Assembly: GCA_035378845.1 (NCBI GenBank)
Contig: DAOSUP010000009.1
Location: 1 to 64,000 of the forward strand
Origin: JAKOUL01 sp035378845
Lineage (GTDB): Bacteria > Dictyoglomota > Dictyoglomia > Dictyoglomales > Dictyoglomaceae
Direction of reading: 5' to 3'
DNA: 64,000 nucleotides
In this document: in pieces, positions 9,047 through 17,625 of the stretch
Layout: every line of letters begins with the position of its first letter
How positions within the stretch are numbered: the stretch's first letter is position 1
Notes under the pieces: model-generated
The model's input: only the letters and a program-made list of their open reading frames with translations
What the model was told of the DNA's origin: nothing
The model's database searches: none
Position numbers and translations under genes: made by a program

Positions 9047-10468
9047 TTGAGAAAAAAGATTTTAAAAGTTATTTTTCCCCTTTTGTTTTTGGCACCCATC
9101 TTTACATTTGCCTATGGTGCCTCTCCCAAAATATATCAGGCTGAAGATGGAGTATTAAATGGAACCGTTGTAGCAAAAAATCTACCAGGATATCAGGGAA
9201 AGGGCTATGTAGATGGCTTTGATAAAGATGGAGATTCCTGCACAATCACCGTAGAAGTAGACTCTGATGGGCTATATGAGATTATCGTAGGTTATGCAGC
9301 CCCTTTTGGATATAAAGAAAATAGTTTATATGTAAATGGCGTATTTCAATCAAATATAAAATTTAATCCTTCTCAAACCTTTACCACCGTATCTGCTGGA
9401 CTTGTTCCTTTAAAAGCTGGGAAAAATACTATAAGTATAGTAAAAAGTTGGGGATGGTTCTATCTGGATTTCATAGAAATTAGAAGTTCAGAGACTCCCA
9501 CTCTAAATGTGGAACCTAAATTGGTAAATCCTAATGCCTCTCCTGAAGCAAAAAAGCTAATGGATTACCTTGTAAGCATATATGGAAAAAATACTTTATC
9601 AGGACAGGCAGGTATCATGGATTGCTACTTTATTCAGGATACTACAGGAAAATTCCCTGCCCTATGTGGTTTTGATATGATGGATTATTCTCCATCAAGA
9701 GTAGAGTATGGGACAAAACCTTATGAAGTAGAGAATGCTATAAAATGGTGGAAAGAAGGGGGAATAGTACAATTCCAATGGCATTGGAATGCCCCTAAGG
9801 ATTTGTATAATGTACCGGGGAAAGAATGGTGGAGAGGATTTTATACAGAAGCCACAAGCTTTGATGTAGAATATGCCTTAAATCATCCTGAATCAGAGGA
9901 TTATAAACTTATTATAAGAGATCTTGATGCCATAGCAGAACAATTGAAAAGGCTAAGAGATGCAGGAGTACCAGTACTTTGGAGACCTCTTCATGAAGCA
10001 GAAGGAAAATGGTTCTGGTGGGGAGCAAAAGGACCAGAAGCTTGTAAAAAACTCTATAAACTTATGTTTGACCGATTCACTAACTATCATAAATTAAACA
10101 ATCTTATCTGGGTATGGACCACTACAGACTCTCCTGATGCCCTTAAATGGTATCCTGGAGATGAATATGTGGATATTGTAGGTGCAGATATATATCTTGA
10201 TAATAGAAATTACTCTCCATCTGCAGGTACATTCTATAACTTGGTAAAAATTTTTGGCGGTAAAAAACTTGTAGCCTTAACAGAAAATGGAATTATTCCT
10301 GATCCAGATGCTATGATACAGCAAAAGGCTCACTGGGTATGGTTCATGACTTGGAATGGCTTTGAAAATGATCCTTCTAAGAATGAAGTATCCCATTTAA
10401 AGAAGGTATTTAATCATTCTCTTATTATCACAAGAGATGAGCTTCCAAAATTCATAGAGGAAAAATAA
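9047..10468 (+). CDS. Secreted beta-mannanase: N-terminal CBM plus GH26 catalytic domain
   Basis: A 473-residue endo-1,4-beta-mannanase. Residues 1-25 are a signal peptide. Residues about 29-148 form a beta-sandwich carbohydrate-binding module of the CBM35/CBM6 kind (begins YQAEDGVLNG, ends FYLDFIEI). GH26 follows from about residue 165. The acid/base Glu317 is in WRPLHEAEG and the nucleophile Glu413 in LTENG. Substrate-contacting aromatics are present (WHWNAP, WFWWG). Translation starts at TTG 9047, 9 bp after GAAGGAGA. The CBM and secretion indicate attack on extracellular mannan; the GH4 gene beyond would remove galactose side chains inside the cell. Confidence 0.92.
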   Translation: MRKKILKVIFPLLFLAPIFTFAYGASPKIYQAEDGVLNGTVVAKNLPGYQGKGYVDGFDKDGDSCTITVEVDSDGLYEIIVGYAAPFGYKENSLYVNGVFQSNIKFNPSQTFTTVSAGLVPLKAGKNTISIVKSWGWFYLDFIEIRSSETPTLNVEPKLVNPNASPEAKKLMDYLVSIYGKNTLSGQAGIMDCYFIQDTTGKFPALCGFDMMDYSPSRVEYGTKPYEVENAIKWWKEGGIVQFQWHWNAPKDLYNVPGKEWWRGFYTEATSFDVEYALNHPESEDYKLIIRDLDAIAEQLKRLRDAGVPVLWRPLHEAEGKWFWWGAKGPEACKKLYKLMFDRFTNYHKLNNLIWVWTTTDSPDALKWYPGDEYVDIVGADIYLDNRNYSPSAGTFYNLVKIFGGKKLVALTENGIIPDPDAMIQQKAHWVWFMTWNGFENDPSKNEVSHLKKVFNHSLIITRDELPKFIEEK

Positions 10469-10478
10469 ATATTTTTAG

Positions 10479-10506
10479 TCTCCCCTTCCTTACTTGGAAG
10501 GGGAGA
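10479..10506. terminator. Hairpin between convergent GH26 and GH4 genes
   Basis: An 11-bp perfect stem (TCTCCCCTTCC / GGAAGGGGAGA) with a 6-nt loop sits between two convergent stops. It lacks a strong T-run on either strand, so it may be a weak bidirectional terminator or an mRNA 3' stabiliser. Confidence 0.6.
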
Positions 10507-10561
10507 AACATTTAAAATTATCCCTAAAATAGAGAAAGAGACTATTATAGTCCTCTAAAAT

Positions 10562-11854
10562 TCATGAGATTGAGAATCCTATCCAGTCTTTTTCTGCCTC
10601 AAATAGTTCATCTACCATTCTTTTTATATCCCTTGGTTCTAAGATACTGGAGGTTAGAGGATCTAATGCTACTGCCTGAAATGCCTTATGAGGATCCTTA
10701 TCCAAAGCAGCCATAACTGCTAACTCCTGTAGATTTATATTTGTTCTATTCAAAGCAGCACACTGGGCTGGTAGGTCTCCAACAAAACATGGATGAATTC
10801 CAGTTTTATCTACAAGACATGGCACCTCCACACAGCAATCCTTAGGAAGATTAGTTATAAGTCCACTATTATTTACATTTCCATTTATGCGAGTAGGAAT
10901 ACCTGTCTCCATAGAATATATAATATCTGATGCATATTCACGTGATCGTTCTATAACTATGGGCTTTTCACCGCTTATCTCTTTCTTTATCATTTCATAA
11001 TGAGGCTGCCATCCATTTTTACATATCTCCAGATAATCCCATCTTTCTGGTATAAGCTCTTTTATCCTTTCTGGATTTCTTCTGAAGTACGATACATACT
11101 CAGACATATGGTGAGTGGATTCTGTAACAAAGTAGTCAAAATATTTCATTATCTCAAATCTAACAGCATCTTTCATATATATCTCAGGATCCTCCATCGC
11201 TTTCCAAAGCTTTGGATATAAGTCCTCTTTACCTAATTTAAATTCTAAAAACCAAGACATATGGTTTATCCCAGCTACCCAGTAAGAAACAGCAGATGGA
11301 TCTACTCCCACATATGTTGCCAGTTGATAAGCAGTCCCCTGAACACTATGGCACAGTCCAACATTTTTAATCTTAGTTGCTTTATTCATTGCCCAGCAAT
11401 TTATAGCCATCGGATTACTATAATTTATAAATAAAGCATCTGGGCATAATTCCTCCATATCCTTAGCTATATCCAATAGTACCGGAATAGTTCTTAGACC
11501 TCTAAAGACTCCTCCTGGTCCAATGGTATCTCCTACTGTCTGATCTATCCCATACTTCCTTGGTATCTCACAGTCTTTCTCAAACATCTCTAATCCACCA
11601 ACCTGAATCATATTTATAACATAATCTGCAGAATCTAAAGCCTCCCTCCTATTTAAAGTAGCAGTAACTTTTGCTCCACAGTTTATCTTTTCAATTACTT
11701 TTTTAGCCAATGCATAAATAAGATCTAATCTCTCTTTGTTTATATCCATAAGAGCTATCTCACTATCTCCAAGTTCTGGATAAGATAGTATATCCATTAG
11801 TAAATTCTTAGAAAAAACTACACTCCCAGCACCTATAAAAGTAATCTTTGGCAT
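10562..11854 (-). CDS. GH4 family glycosidase, probable alpha-galactosidase
   Basis: A 430-residue NAD+- and Mn2+-dependent glycosidase. The Rossmann dinucleotide motif is at the N-terminus (ITFIGAGSVVFSKNL). The GH4 metal ligands are Cys168 (GLCHSVQG) and His198 (INHMSWF). The segment QTVGDTIGPGGVFRGLR is characteristic of the alpha-galactosidase/alpha-glucuronidase branch. GH4 enzymes cleave by transient oxidation at C3, need no signal peptide and act in the cytoplasm. I chose ATG 11854 (9 nt after AAGGAGG) over an in-frame TTG at 11860, which would be only 4 nt away. Convergence with the mannanase suggests galactomannan use, but exact substrate preference is inferred. Confidence 0.85.
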   Translation of the reverse strand: MPKITFIGAGSVVFSKNLLMDILSYPELGDSEIALMDINKERLDLIYALAKKVIEKINCGAKVTATLNRREALDSADYVINMIQVGGLEMFEKDCEIPRKYGIDQTVGDTIGPGGVFRGLRTIPVLLDIAKDMEELCPDALFINYSNPMAINCWAMNKATKIKNVGLCHSVQGTAYQLATYVGVDPSAVSYWVAGINHMSWFLEFKLGKEDLYPKLWKAMEDPEIYMKDAVRFEIMKYFDYFVTESTHHMSEYVSYFRRNPERIKELIPERWDYLEICKNGWQPHYEMIKKEISGEKPIVIERSREYASDIIYSMETGIPTRINGNVNNSGLITNLPKDCCVEVPCLVDKTGIHPCFVGDLPAQCAALNRTNINLQELAVMAALDKDPHKAFQAVALDPLTSSILEPRDIKRMVDELFEAEKDWIGFSIS

Positions 11855-12032
11855 TTTCAAAAACCTCCTTATTATTCAGTACCTTTCTTAATCTCACTCA
11901 CAAAACAAAAACTTTTATCTCTTCTTGAACATCACCTCTTTTTTACTTTCTATAAAATTCTATATGAAATCACTTTATCTTACCAGTATAATTTACATTC
12001 CTATTCTTTCCATTTTGTAGGGCAATTTAAAC

Positions 12033-12062
12033 TTGAAAAATAAATATAAATATTGATATAAT
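12033..12062 (+). promoter_or_regulatory. phoU promoter
   Basis: TTGAAA at 12033-12038, an 18-bp spacer, then TATAAT at 12057-12062 preceded by the extended -10 TGn. Transcription should start near 12069, giving a leader of about 30 nt that contains the AAGGAGG site before the TTG start of phoU. Confidence 0.7.
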
Positions 12063-12097
12063 CTTTTAATTTAATCAACTATTAAGGAGGATAAGAT

Positions 12098-12754
12098 TTG
12101 TTAAGACACAGTTTTGCAGAAGAATTGAAAAGCTTAGAAAATTCCCTTTTTGAAATGGGTGCTGTGGTAAAAGATATGTTAGAAAAGAGTAAAAATGCTC
12201 TTTTACAAAGAAATAAGAGTCTTGCAGAAGAAGTTATTGGTATGGATGATACTGTAGACAAATACAATTGGGACATAGAGGACAAATGCTTAAAGCTTCT
12301 TGCCCTTCAACAACCTATGGCACACGATCTTAGAGTTATTGCTGCTGCCATGAAGATTATAAATGATATTGAAAGAATGGGAGATTACTGTGTAGATATA
12401 GCTAAATTTACTCTAGATTTTATAGATATGCCCTCTCTTCCTATAAACCAAAATCTCATAACTATGTTCCAGCTTGTAGAAAAGATCTTATGTGACTCCT
12501 TAGAAGCATTTATAAACAGAGATGTAAACTTCATAATGAGTGTGGTAGATCAAGATGATGCCATTGACAGAACCTATTATAAAATCTACGATGAGATTGT
12601 AGATGAAATTGAACATGCCCCACAAACTGCTCCTCAGCAGATAAAGCTTCTTATGATTGCAAGATTTTTAGAAAGAATCGCGGATCATGTAACTAATGTG
12701 GCAGAAAGAATTTACTACATGGAAACAGGAGAGTTAAAAGAGCTACACGAATAA
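12098..12754 (+). CDS. phoU: Phosphate transport regulator PhoU
   Basis: A 218-residue all-helical protein with the two PhoU repeats. Each has the metal-binding E/DxxxD pattern: KIINDIERMGDYCVD in the first half and MIARFLERIADHVTNVAERI in the second. PhoU links the Pst transporter to phosphate signalling and prevents excess uptake. It starts with TTG, 7 bp after AAGGAGG, and has its own promoter. Unusually it is not the last gene of the pst operon but faces it: its stop codon abuts the stop of pstB with no intervening base. Confidence 0.95.
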   Translation: MLRHSFAEELKSLENSLFEMGAVVKDMLEKSKNALLQRNKSLAEEVIGMDDTVDKYNWDIEDKCLKLLALQQPMAHDLRVIAAAMKIINDIERMGDYCVDIAKFTLDFIDMPSLPINQNLITMFQLVEKILCDSLEAFINRDVNFIMSVVDQDDAIDRTYYKIYDEIVDEIEHAPQTAPQQIKLLMIARFLERIADHVTNVAERIYYMETGELKELHE

Positions 12755-13513
12755 TTAGCCAAATTTCCCTGTAATGTAGTCTTCTGTAAGTTTCTTCTTA
12801 GGATTTGTAAACATCTCAGTGGTAGGACCAATCTCAATTACTTCCCCCATATACATAAATATGGTCTCATCAGATACTCTTGCTGCTTGCTGCATATTAT
12901 GAGTTACTATGATAATAGTAAGTTCCTTTTTAAGTTCTTTTATAGTCTCCTCAATTCGGTAAGTAGATATGGGATCAAGGGCAGAGGTTGGCTCATCCAT
13001 TAAAATTACTTCTGGCTCTACTGCAAGAGCTCTTGCTATACAAACTCTCTGTTGCTGTCCTCCAGAGAGTGCAGAAGGATATTCTTTAAGCCTATTTTCA
13101 ACTTCTTCCCATATTCCAGCAAGTTTTAAGCTCTTTTCTACAATCTTATCTTTTTCCTCTTTAGGAATCTTTTTGTTATTTAATATATATCCTGCAATCA
13201 CATTATCATAAATAGTCATGTGGGAAAATAGATTTGGTCTTTGAAAAACCATTCCAATTCTTCTCCTGATGAGTACTGGGTCTACATTTTTATCATAGAT
13301 ATCAATATCGCCAAGAAAAATCCTCCCCTCAACCTTAGCACCTGGAGTTATCTCATGGAGCCTATTAAAACATCTAAGAAGAGTAGTCTTTCCGCATCCT
13401 GAAGGACCTATAATAGCAGATATATACTTCTCCTTTAAAGAGACATTTATATCTTTCAAAACTTGCATAGTTCCAAACCAAGCATTCAAATTTTCTACTC
13501 TGATCTCAGCCAA
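12755..13513 (-). CDS. pstB: Phosphate ABC transporter ATP-binding protein PstB
   Basis: The 252-residue ATPase of the high-affinity phosphate importer. Walker A GPSGCGKTT, signature LSGGQQQR and Walker B VILMDEPTSALD are all intact, followed by the H-loop IIVTHNMQQA. Length and the EVIEIGPTTEMFTNP end are typical of PstB. The start is TTG 13513 behind GGAGGAA. It is the last gene of pstSCAB, 18 bp after pstA, and its stop touches the stop of the convergent phoU. Confidence 0.97.
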   Translation of the reverse strand: MAEIRVENLNAWFGTMQVLKDINVSLKEKYISAIIGPSGCGKTTLLRCFNRLHEITPGAKVEGRIFLGDIDIYDKNVDPVLIRRRIGMVFQRPNLFSHMTIYDNVIAGYILNNKKIPKEEKDKIVEKSLKLAGIWEEVENRLKEYPSALSGGQQQRVCIARALAVEPEVILMDEPTSALDPISTYRIEETIKELKKELTIIIVTHNMQQAARVSDETIFMYMGEVIEIGPTTEMFTNPKKKLTEDYITGKFG

Positions 13514-13531
13514 TGCTAAATTCCTCCTTTT

Positions 13532-14368
13532 TCATCTTTTCTCTCTTTTACCTGTATAAATATGGGCAATAATATTAAGTATAAGTACAATAAATACTAA
13601 AATAAGAGCAGCTGCCCATGCCATATTTCTCCAATCTTCATAAGGAGATGTGGCATAGTTAAAGATTAACACAGTAAGGCTTCCTATAGGCTCATTAAGT
13701 TTATAACTCCAATAATTATTATTAAGAGAAGTGAAAAGAAGCGGTGCTGTCTCTCCCATAATTCTGGCAATAGACATCATAATTCCAGTCACAATACCAC
13801 TTCCTGCAGAAGGTATTACAATTCTTAAGATAGTCCTCCATTTTGGTACACCTAAGGCATAAGACGCTTCCCTTACAGATACAGGTATCATCTTAATAGA
13901 TTCTTCTGTGGATTTTGCAATAACAGGAAGCATAATGATTGAAAGGGCTATTCCTCCAGAAAGAGCAGAGAAAGTCTTCATAGGTACCACGATAAGTATA
14001 TATATAAATATACCTATAATTATGGTAGGAAAACTGGACAGAATTTCTGTAAGGAATTTTGTCCACCAAGCAAGCTTCCCACTTCCATATTCCGTTACAT
14101 AAACTCCTGCCATAATACCTATAGGAATAGCTATAATACTTGCTAAGATGGTTAAGATAAAGGTGCCAAGAATTGCATTACCAAAACCCCCTTCTGGTAT
14201 ACCAGGTGGTTTTGGTAGTTCCACAAAAAGCTTCCAGTTTATATACTTTATACCCTTTAGAAAAACATCTCCAAGAATCCAAAATAGAAAGATAGCTCCT
14301 ATAAAGAATGCAGCTATACAAATTCCAAGCATTATATAATTTGTAGTCTTCCTTCTTCTATAATTCAT
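13532..14368 (-). CDS. pstA: Phosphate ABC transporter permease PstA
   Basis: A 278-residue permease with six predicted membrane helices and the binding-protein-dependent transport motif (EASYALGVPKWRTILRIVIP, about residues 165-184) that contacts PstB. ITGIMMSIARIMGETAPLL is the conserved PstA/PstC helix with a buried Arg and Glu. Its ATG overlaps the TGA of pstC by 4 bp, so the two permeases are translationally coupled. Confidence 0.96.
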   Translation of the reverse strand: MNYRRRKTTNYIMLGICIAAFFIGAIFLFWILGDVFLKGIKYINWKLFVELPKPPGIPEGGFGNAILGTFILTILASIIAIPIGIMAGVYVTEYGSGKLAWWTKFLTEILSSFPTIIIGIFIYILIVVPMKTFSALSGGIALSIIMLPVIAKSTEESIKMIPVSVREASYALGVPKWRTILRIVIPSAGSGIVTGIMMSIARIMGETAPLLFTSLNNNYWSYKLNEPIGSLTVLIFNYATSPYEDWRNMAWAAALILVFIVLILNIIAHIYTGKREKR

Positions 14369-15267
14369 TTATTCTCAATCCTTTTTAATATATAATACCT
14401 GGCAAATCCCATTACAAAAAAGGTAATTATAAATAGTATAAGAGCAAGTTCTATAAGGGCAGAAATCTTTAACCCTCCCACAGCTTCCACAAACTCATTA
14501 ATGATCACACTGGTTATGGTTACCCCAGGAGAGAAAAGGGATACAGATATATTGTAGAAGTTTCCAATTACCATAGTTACTGCTACTGCCTCTCCTAAAG
14601 CCCTTCCAAGCCCTAAAATTCCTGCTGCAAAGATTCCTGACTTGGCATTCCCAAGAACTACCTTTCTAATTACCTCCCACTTGGTCATACCTAAGGCATA
14701 TCCTGCCTCTCTTTGATCCATAGGAACAGCCATAAACACCTCACGGGAAAGGGAGGATATAGTGGGAATAATCATAATAGATAATACAACTCCTGCATTG
14801 AGATATCCTACTCCTGTGGGATATCCTTGGAAGAAAGGAAGAAAGCCCAAAATATTCTGTAAGAATGGACCTACTTTAAGTTGAATTAAAGGGGAAAGAG
14901 TAAAAAGTCCCCACATACCATATATGAGGCTTGGTACTGCTCCCAAAAGCTCAATAATAAAGGAAAGGGTTCTTCTAAAAAAGGGAGGAGAAAGTTCTGA
15001 TAGAAAAATTGCAATACCTATACTTATAGGGAATGAGATTAAAAGAGAAATCAAAGAAGTCACTAAGGTACCATAAATAGCAGGAAGAGCTCCAAATTTC
15101 TCTGCTACAGGATCCCAAACTGTATCAATAATGAATTTAATGCCAAACTTTTTAATACTTGGAATAGAGGTAACAAGAAGTTCTATAAAAAGACCTATTA
15201 CAAGCCCTACTATTATAAGGCTTGAAAATACAGCTAAAATTTTGAAGATTCTATCTCCTATCCTCAT
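14365..15267 (-). CDS. pstC: Phosphate ABC transporter permease PstC
   Basis: A 300-residue permease paired with PstA. Six helices are apparent. The coupling-helix segment is EAGYALGMTKWEVIRKVVL, and the conserved ILGLGRALGEAVAVTMV follows. A gap of 8 bp separates it from pstS upstream, and it overlaps pstA by 4 bp downstream. Confidence 0.96.
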   Translation of the reverse strand: MRIGDRIFKILAVFSSLIIVGLVIGLFIELLVTSIPSIKKFGIKFIIDTVWDPVAEKFGALPAIYGTLVTSLISLLISFPISIGIAIFLSELSPPFFRRTLSFIIELLGAVPSLIYGMWGLFTLSPLIQLKVGPFLQNILGFLPFFQGYPTGVGYLNAGVVLSIMIIPTISSLSREVFMAVPMDQREAGYALGMTKWEVIRKVVLGNAKSGIFAAGILGLGRALGEAVAVTMVIGNFYNISVSLFSPGVTITSVIINEFVEAVGGLKISALIELALILFIITFFVMGFARYYILKRIENK

Positions 15268-15275
15268 AATTTTGA

Positions 15276-16289
15276 TTAATGAATAGGTTTACCTTGATAA
15301 TTTAACTCTTTTAATCTTTCAAGAGCCATACTCTTCACCTTTTGAGGCAGAGGTACATAATAAAGATCTTTTGCAGTCTTATCTCCCTCTTTATAGATCC
15401 AGTTTACCAAGCTAATAAGAGCCTTTGCCTTCTCTAAATTCCCTTGATTTTTTCTTATAAGCAAGAATGTATATCCTGAAATAGGATAGCTATCCTTTCC
15501 CTTTGCATCTATAGGATAGACATAAAAATCCTTTTGCACAGGAAAGTTTTCAAGAGCAGCTTCTATATTAGGAATCTCTGGATATACAAAATTTCCTGCC
15601 TTATTCTTTACCATAGCATAGGGAAGATTATTTTGTACTGCATAGGTAAGCTCAAGATATCCTATGGTACCAACAATATTCTTTATATATCCTGCAACCC
15701 CCATATTTCCTCTTCCACCAATACCTGTAATCCAATTTACAGAGGTACCTGCACCAACTTTTTCTTTCCATTCAGGACTTACCAAGGATAGGAAATGGGT
15801 AAATATATCAGTAGTACCACTACCATCAGACCTTCTCACGACAGTTATGTTAATTTTTGGAATCTTCATATTGGGATTTAAAGAGGTAATTTTAGGATCA
15901 TCCCATGTCTTTATCTTTCCTAAGAAAATATCTGCAATAACCTCACGGGAAAGTTTCAGTCCTTTCCCAACTCCTGGGATATTGTAAACTATGGCAATCC
16001 CTCCAGCAACCGATGGAATCATTATAAGATTAGAAGCCTGCTGATCTTTACCAGGGAGAGGAGAATCTGATGCTCCAAAGTCTACAGTTCCTGCCTGTAT
16101 TTGCTGAATTCCTGCACCACTTCCTATAGGTTGATAATTTACCTTTATTCCTGAGATTTTTTCAAAATCATAAAACCAACGAGCATAAAGAGGATAAGGA
16201 AAGGTAGCACCAGCACCATTTAAAAGCATAGCAGCTTTTACATTCGTAACAAGAAGAAGGATCAAAACAAGTATTAAGATCCTCTTCAT
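15276..16289 (-). CDS. pstS: Phosphate-binding protein PstS
   Basis: A 337-residue periplasmic/extracytoplasmic phosphate receptor. It has a cleavable signal (first 19 residues) ending near NVKAA; there is no lipobox cysteine, unlike most Gram-positive PstS proteins, which fits a diderm envelope. Phosphate-binding loops are visible: NGAGATFPYPLY near the mature start, GASDSPLP, and RRSDGSGTTDIFTHFL. It is the first gene of pstSCAB; GAGGAGG precedes the ATG. No obvious Pho-box could be identified upstream. Confidence 0.96.
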   Translation of the reverse strand: MKRILILVLILLLVTNVKAAMLLNGAGATFPYPLYARWFYDFEKISGIKVNYQPIGSGAGIQQIQAGTVDFGASDSPLPGKDQQASNLIMIPSVAGGIAIVYNIPGVGKGLKLSREVIADIFLGKIKTWDDPKITSLNPNMKIPKINITVVRRSDGSGTTDIFTHFLSLVSPEWKEKVGAGTSVNWITGIGGRGNMGVAGYIKNIVGTIGYLELTYAVQNNLPYAMVKNKAGNFVYPEIPNIEAALENFPVQKDFYVYPIDAKGKDSYPISGYTFLLIRKNQGNLEKAKALISLVNWIYKEGDKTAKDLYYVPLPQKVKSMALERLKELNYQGKPIH

Positions 16290-16340
16290 ACTATCCTCCT
16301 CAAATATAAAACTAATATTCTTATTATAAGTTTAAAACGA

Positions 16341-17609
16341 TTATTTTAAAACATAGTTAAAAGAAGAGACATTTTGAAGAATGTCAAAAAAAACTTGCAC
16401 ACTTTCAGAAAGATTCTCTTTAGGAATTTTATCCCATGTATCAGTTTTCTGATGTAGATCAGGCATAGAATAATCTTTATTAGCTCTCATCATGAAAAAT
16501 GTAGGAATCTCTTTAAGATGAAAGGCATACTGATCGGAATCATCTAAAAATACGTCTTTTACAAAACTTACATTTTTTATATTCATATTCTTTATCATAT
16601 CCTCTGCATAAGTATTGTAGCTTACAAAAAGTTTTTCTCCTCTTCCTACACAATCTATATTTATATTGAGAAAGATATCTTCTATAGGTACCACAGGACT
16701 GCCCACAAAAAATTCTGCACCGAGAAGTCCTTTCTCTTCCCCATTAGTTATCAAGAAAAGTATGTTAAAGGGATAATTATTTCCTCTTTCCCAGATTTCT
16801 TTTGCAATCTCTATTAAAACTCCTACTCCAGAAGCATTATCATTAGCTCCTGGAAAGTATCCATCTATATCTTTTCCCAGATGATCCACATGAGCTGAAA
16901 CTACAAGGGTTTCTTTCTCTTTACTCTTTGAGGGAATTAAAAAGATAAGGTTCTTAGCATAAGATGAGTTTTTATCATATTCAATTCTATAATAAGCTCT
17001 AAGATTTTTAAATTTATCCATATAAGAGGCTATATCCGTATAAGTATCAGAGGATATATAAATCGTAGGAATACTAACTTTATAAGGAATTACAGATTTC
17101 TGCAGAATCATTTCAGCTCCATTCTTTGGTACTTTCATAATTACCCCTTCTGCTCCCCACATTTTTGCATAAATAAAATTTTTTGAAAGATCCCCATCAA
17201 TCAGTAAAAAAGAGTCCTTTAATCTCTCCCCTTCTTTTTTAATATATCCCTCTTTTTCCCAACTCCCTGAAAATTTATCCCTAAAATCTTTTCCATACAT
17301 ATAACTTTTCAGTTTGTTATTCCCTTCTTTTAAGATAAACTCTGGTGTATCTTTTAAAACAAAAACATCTACAGGAAATCTTTGATAGATAAACTTATTA
17401 AGCCCTATATTCCTAAGATCATCTTTAAGAAAGTAAATAGCTCTTAAATTATCTAATGTGCCTGCCTCTCTTCCTGCATACTTTTTATCTGAAAGCTCCC
17501 TAACTATCTGTAGGGCATAGTCTCCCCTTACCGAGGATTCTAAAGGAGAAAAAAGGATAAGAACAAATACAAGGATAGATACAAATTTTAAAAGCTTTGA
17601 GCCTTTCAT
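16341..17609 (-). CDS. Secreted M28-family zinc aminopeptidase-like protein
   Basis: A 422-residue exported peptidase with a signal segment in residues 1-26. Metal-binding residues of the two-zinc M28 fold are visible in SAHVDHLG (His, Asp), PGANDNASG (Asp), NGEEKGLLG (Glu-Glu) and DSDQYAFH (Asp), with a final His in DLHQKTDTWD. Residues about 120-210 between the signal and the peptidase core probably form the protease-associated insert common in this family. It probably hydrolyses peptides outside the cytoplasm. It follows the beta-CASP gene on the same strand after 16 bp. Confidence 0.85.
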   Translation of the reverse strand: MKGSKLLKFVSILVFVLILFSPLESSVRGDYALQIVRELSDKKYAGREAGTLDNLRAIYFLKDDLRNIGLNKFIYQRFPVDVFVLKDTPEFILKEGNNKLKSYMYGKDFRDKFSGSWEKEGYIKKEGERLKDSFLLIDGDLSKNFIYAKMWGAEGVIMKVPKNGAEMILQKSVIPYKVSIPTIYISSDTYTDIASYMDKFKNLRAYYRIEYDKNSSYAKNLIFLIPSKSKEKETLVVSAHVDHLGKDIDGYFPGANDNASGVGVLIEIAKEIWERGNNYPFNILFLITNGEEKGLLGAEFFVGSPVVPIEDIFLNINIDCVGRGEKLFVSYNTYAEDMIKNMNIKNVSFVKDVFLDDSDQYAFHLKEIPTFFMMRANKDYSMPDLHQKTDTWDKIPKENLSESVQVFFDILQNVSSFNYVLK

Positions 17610-17625
17610 TTTCCTTTATAAATTC

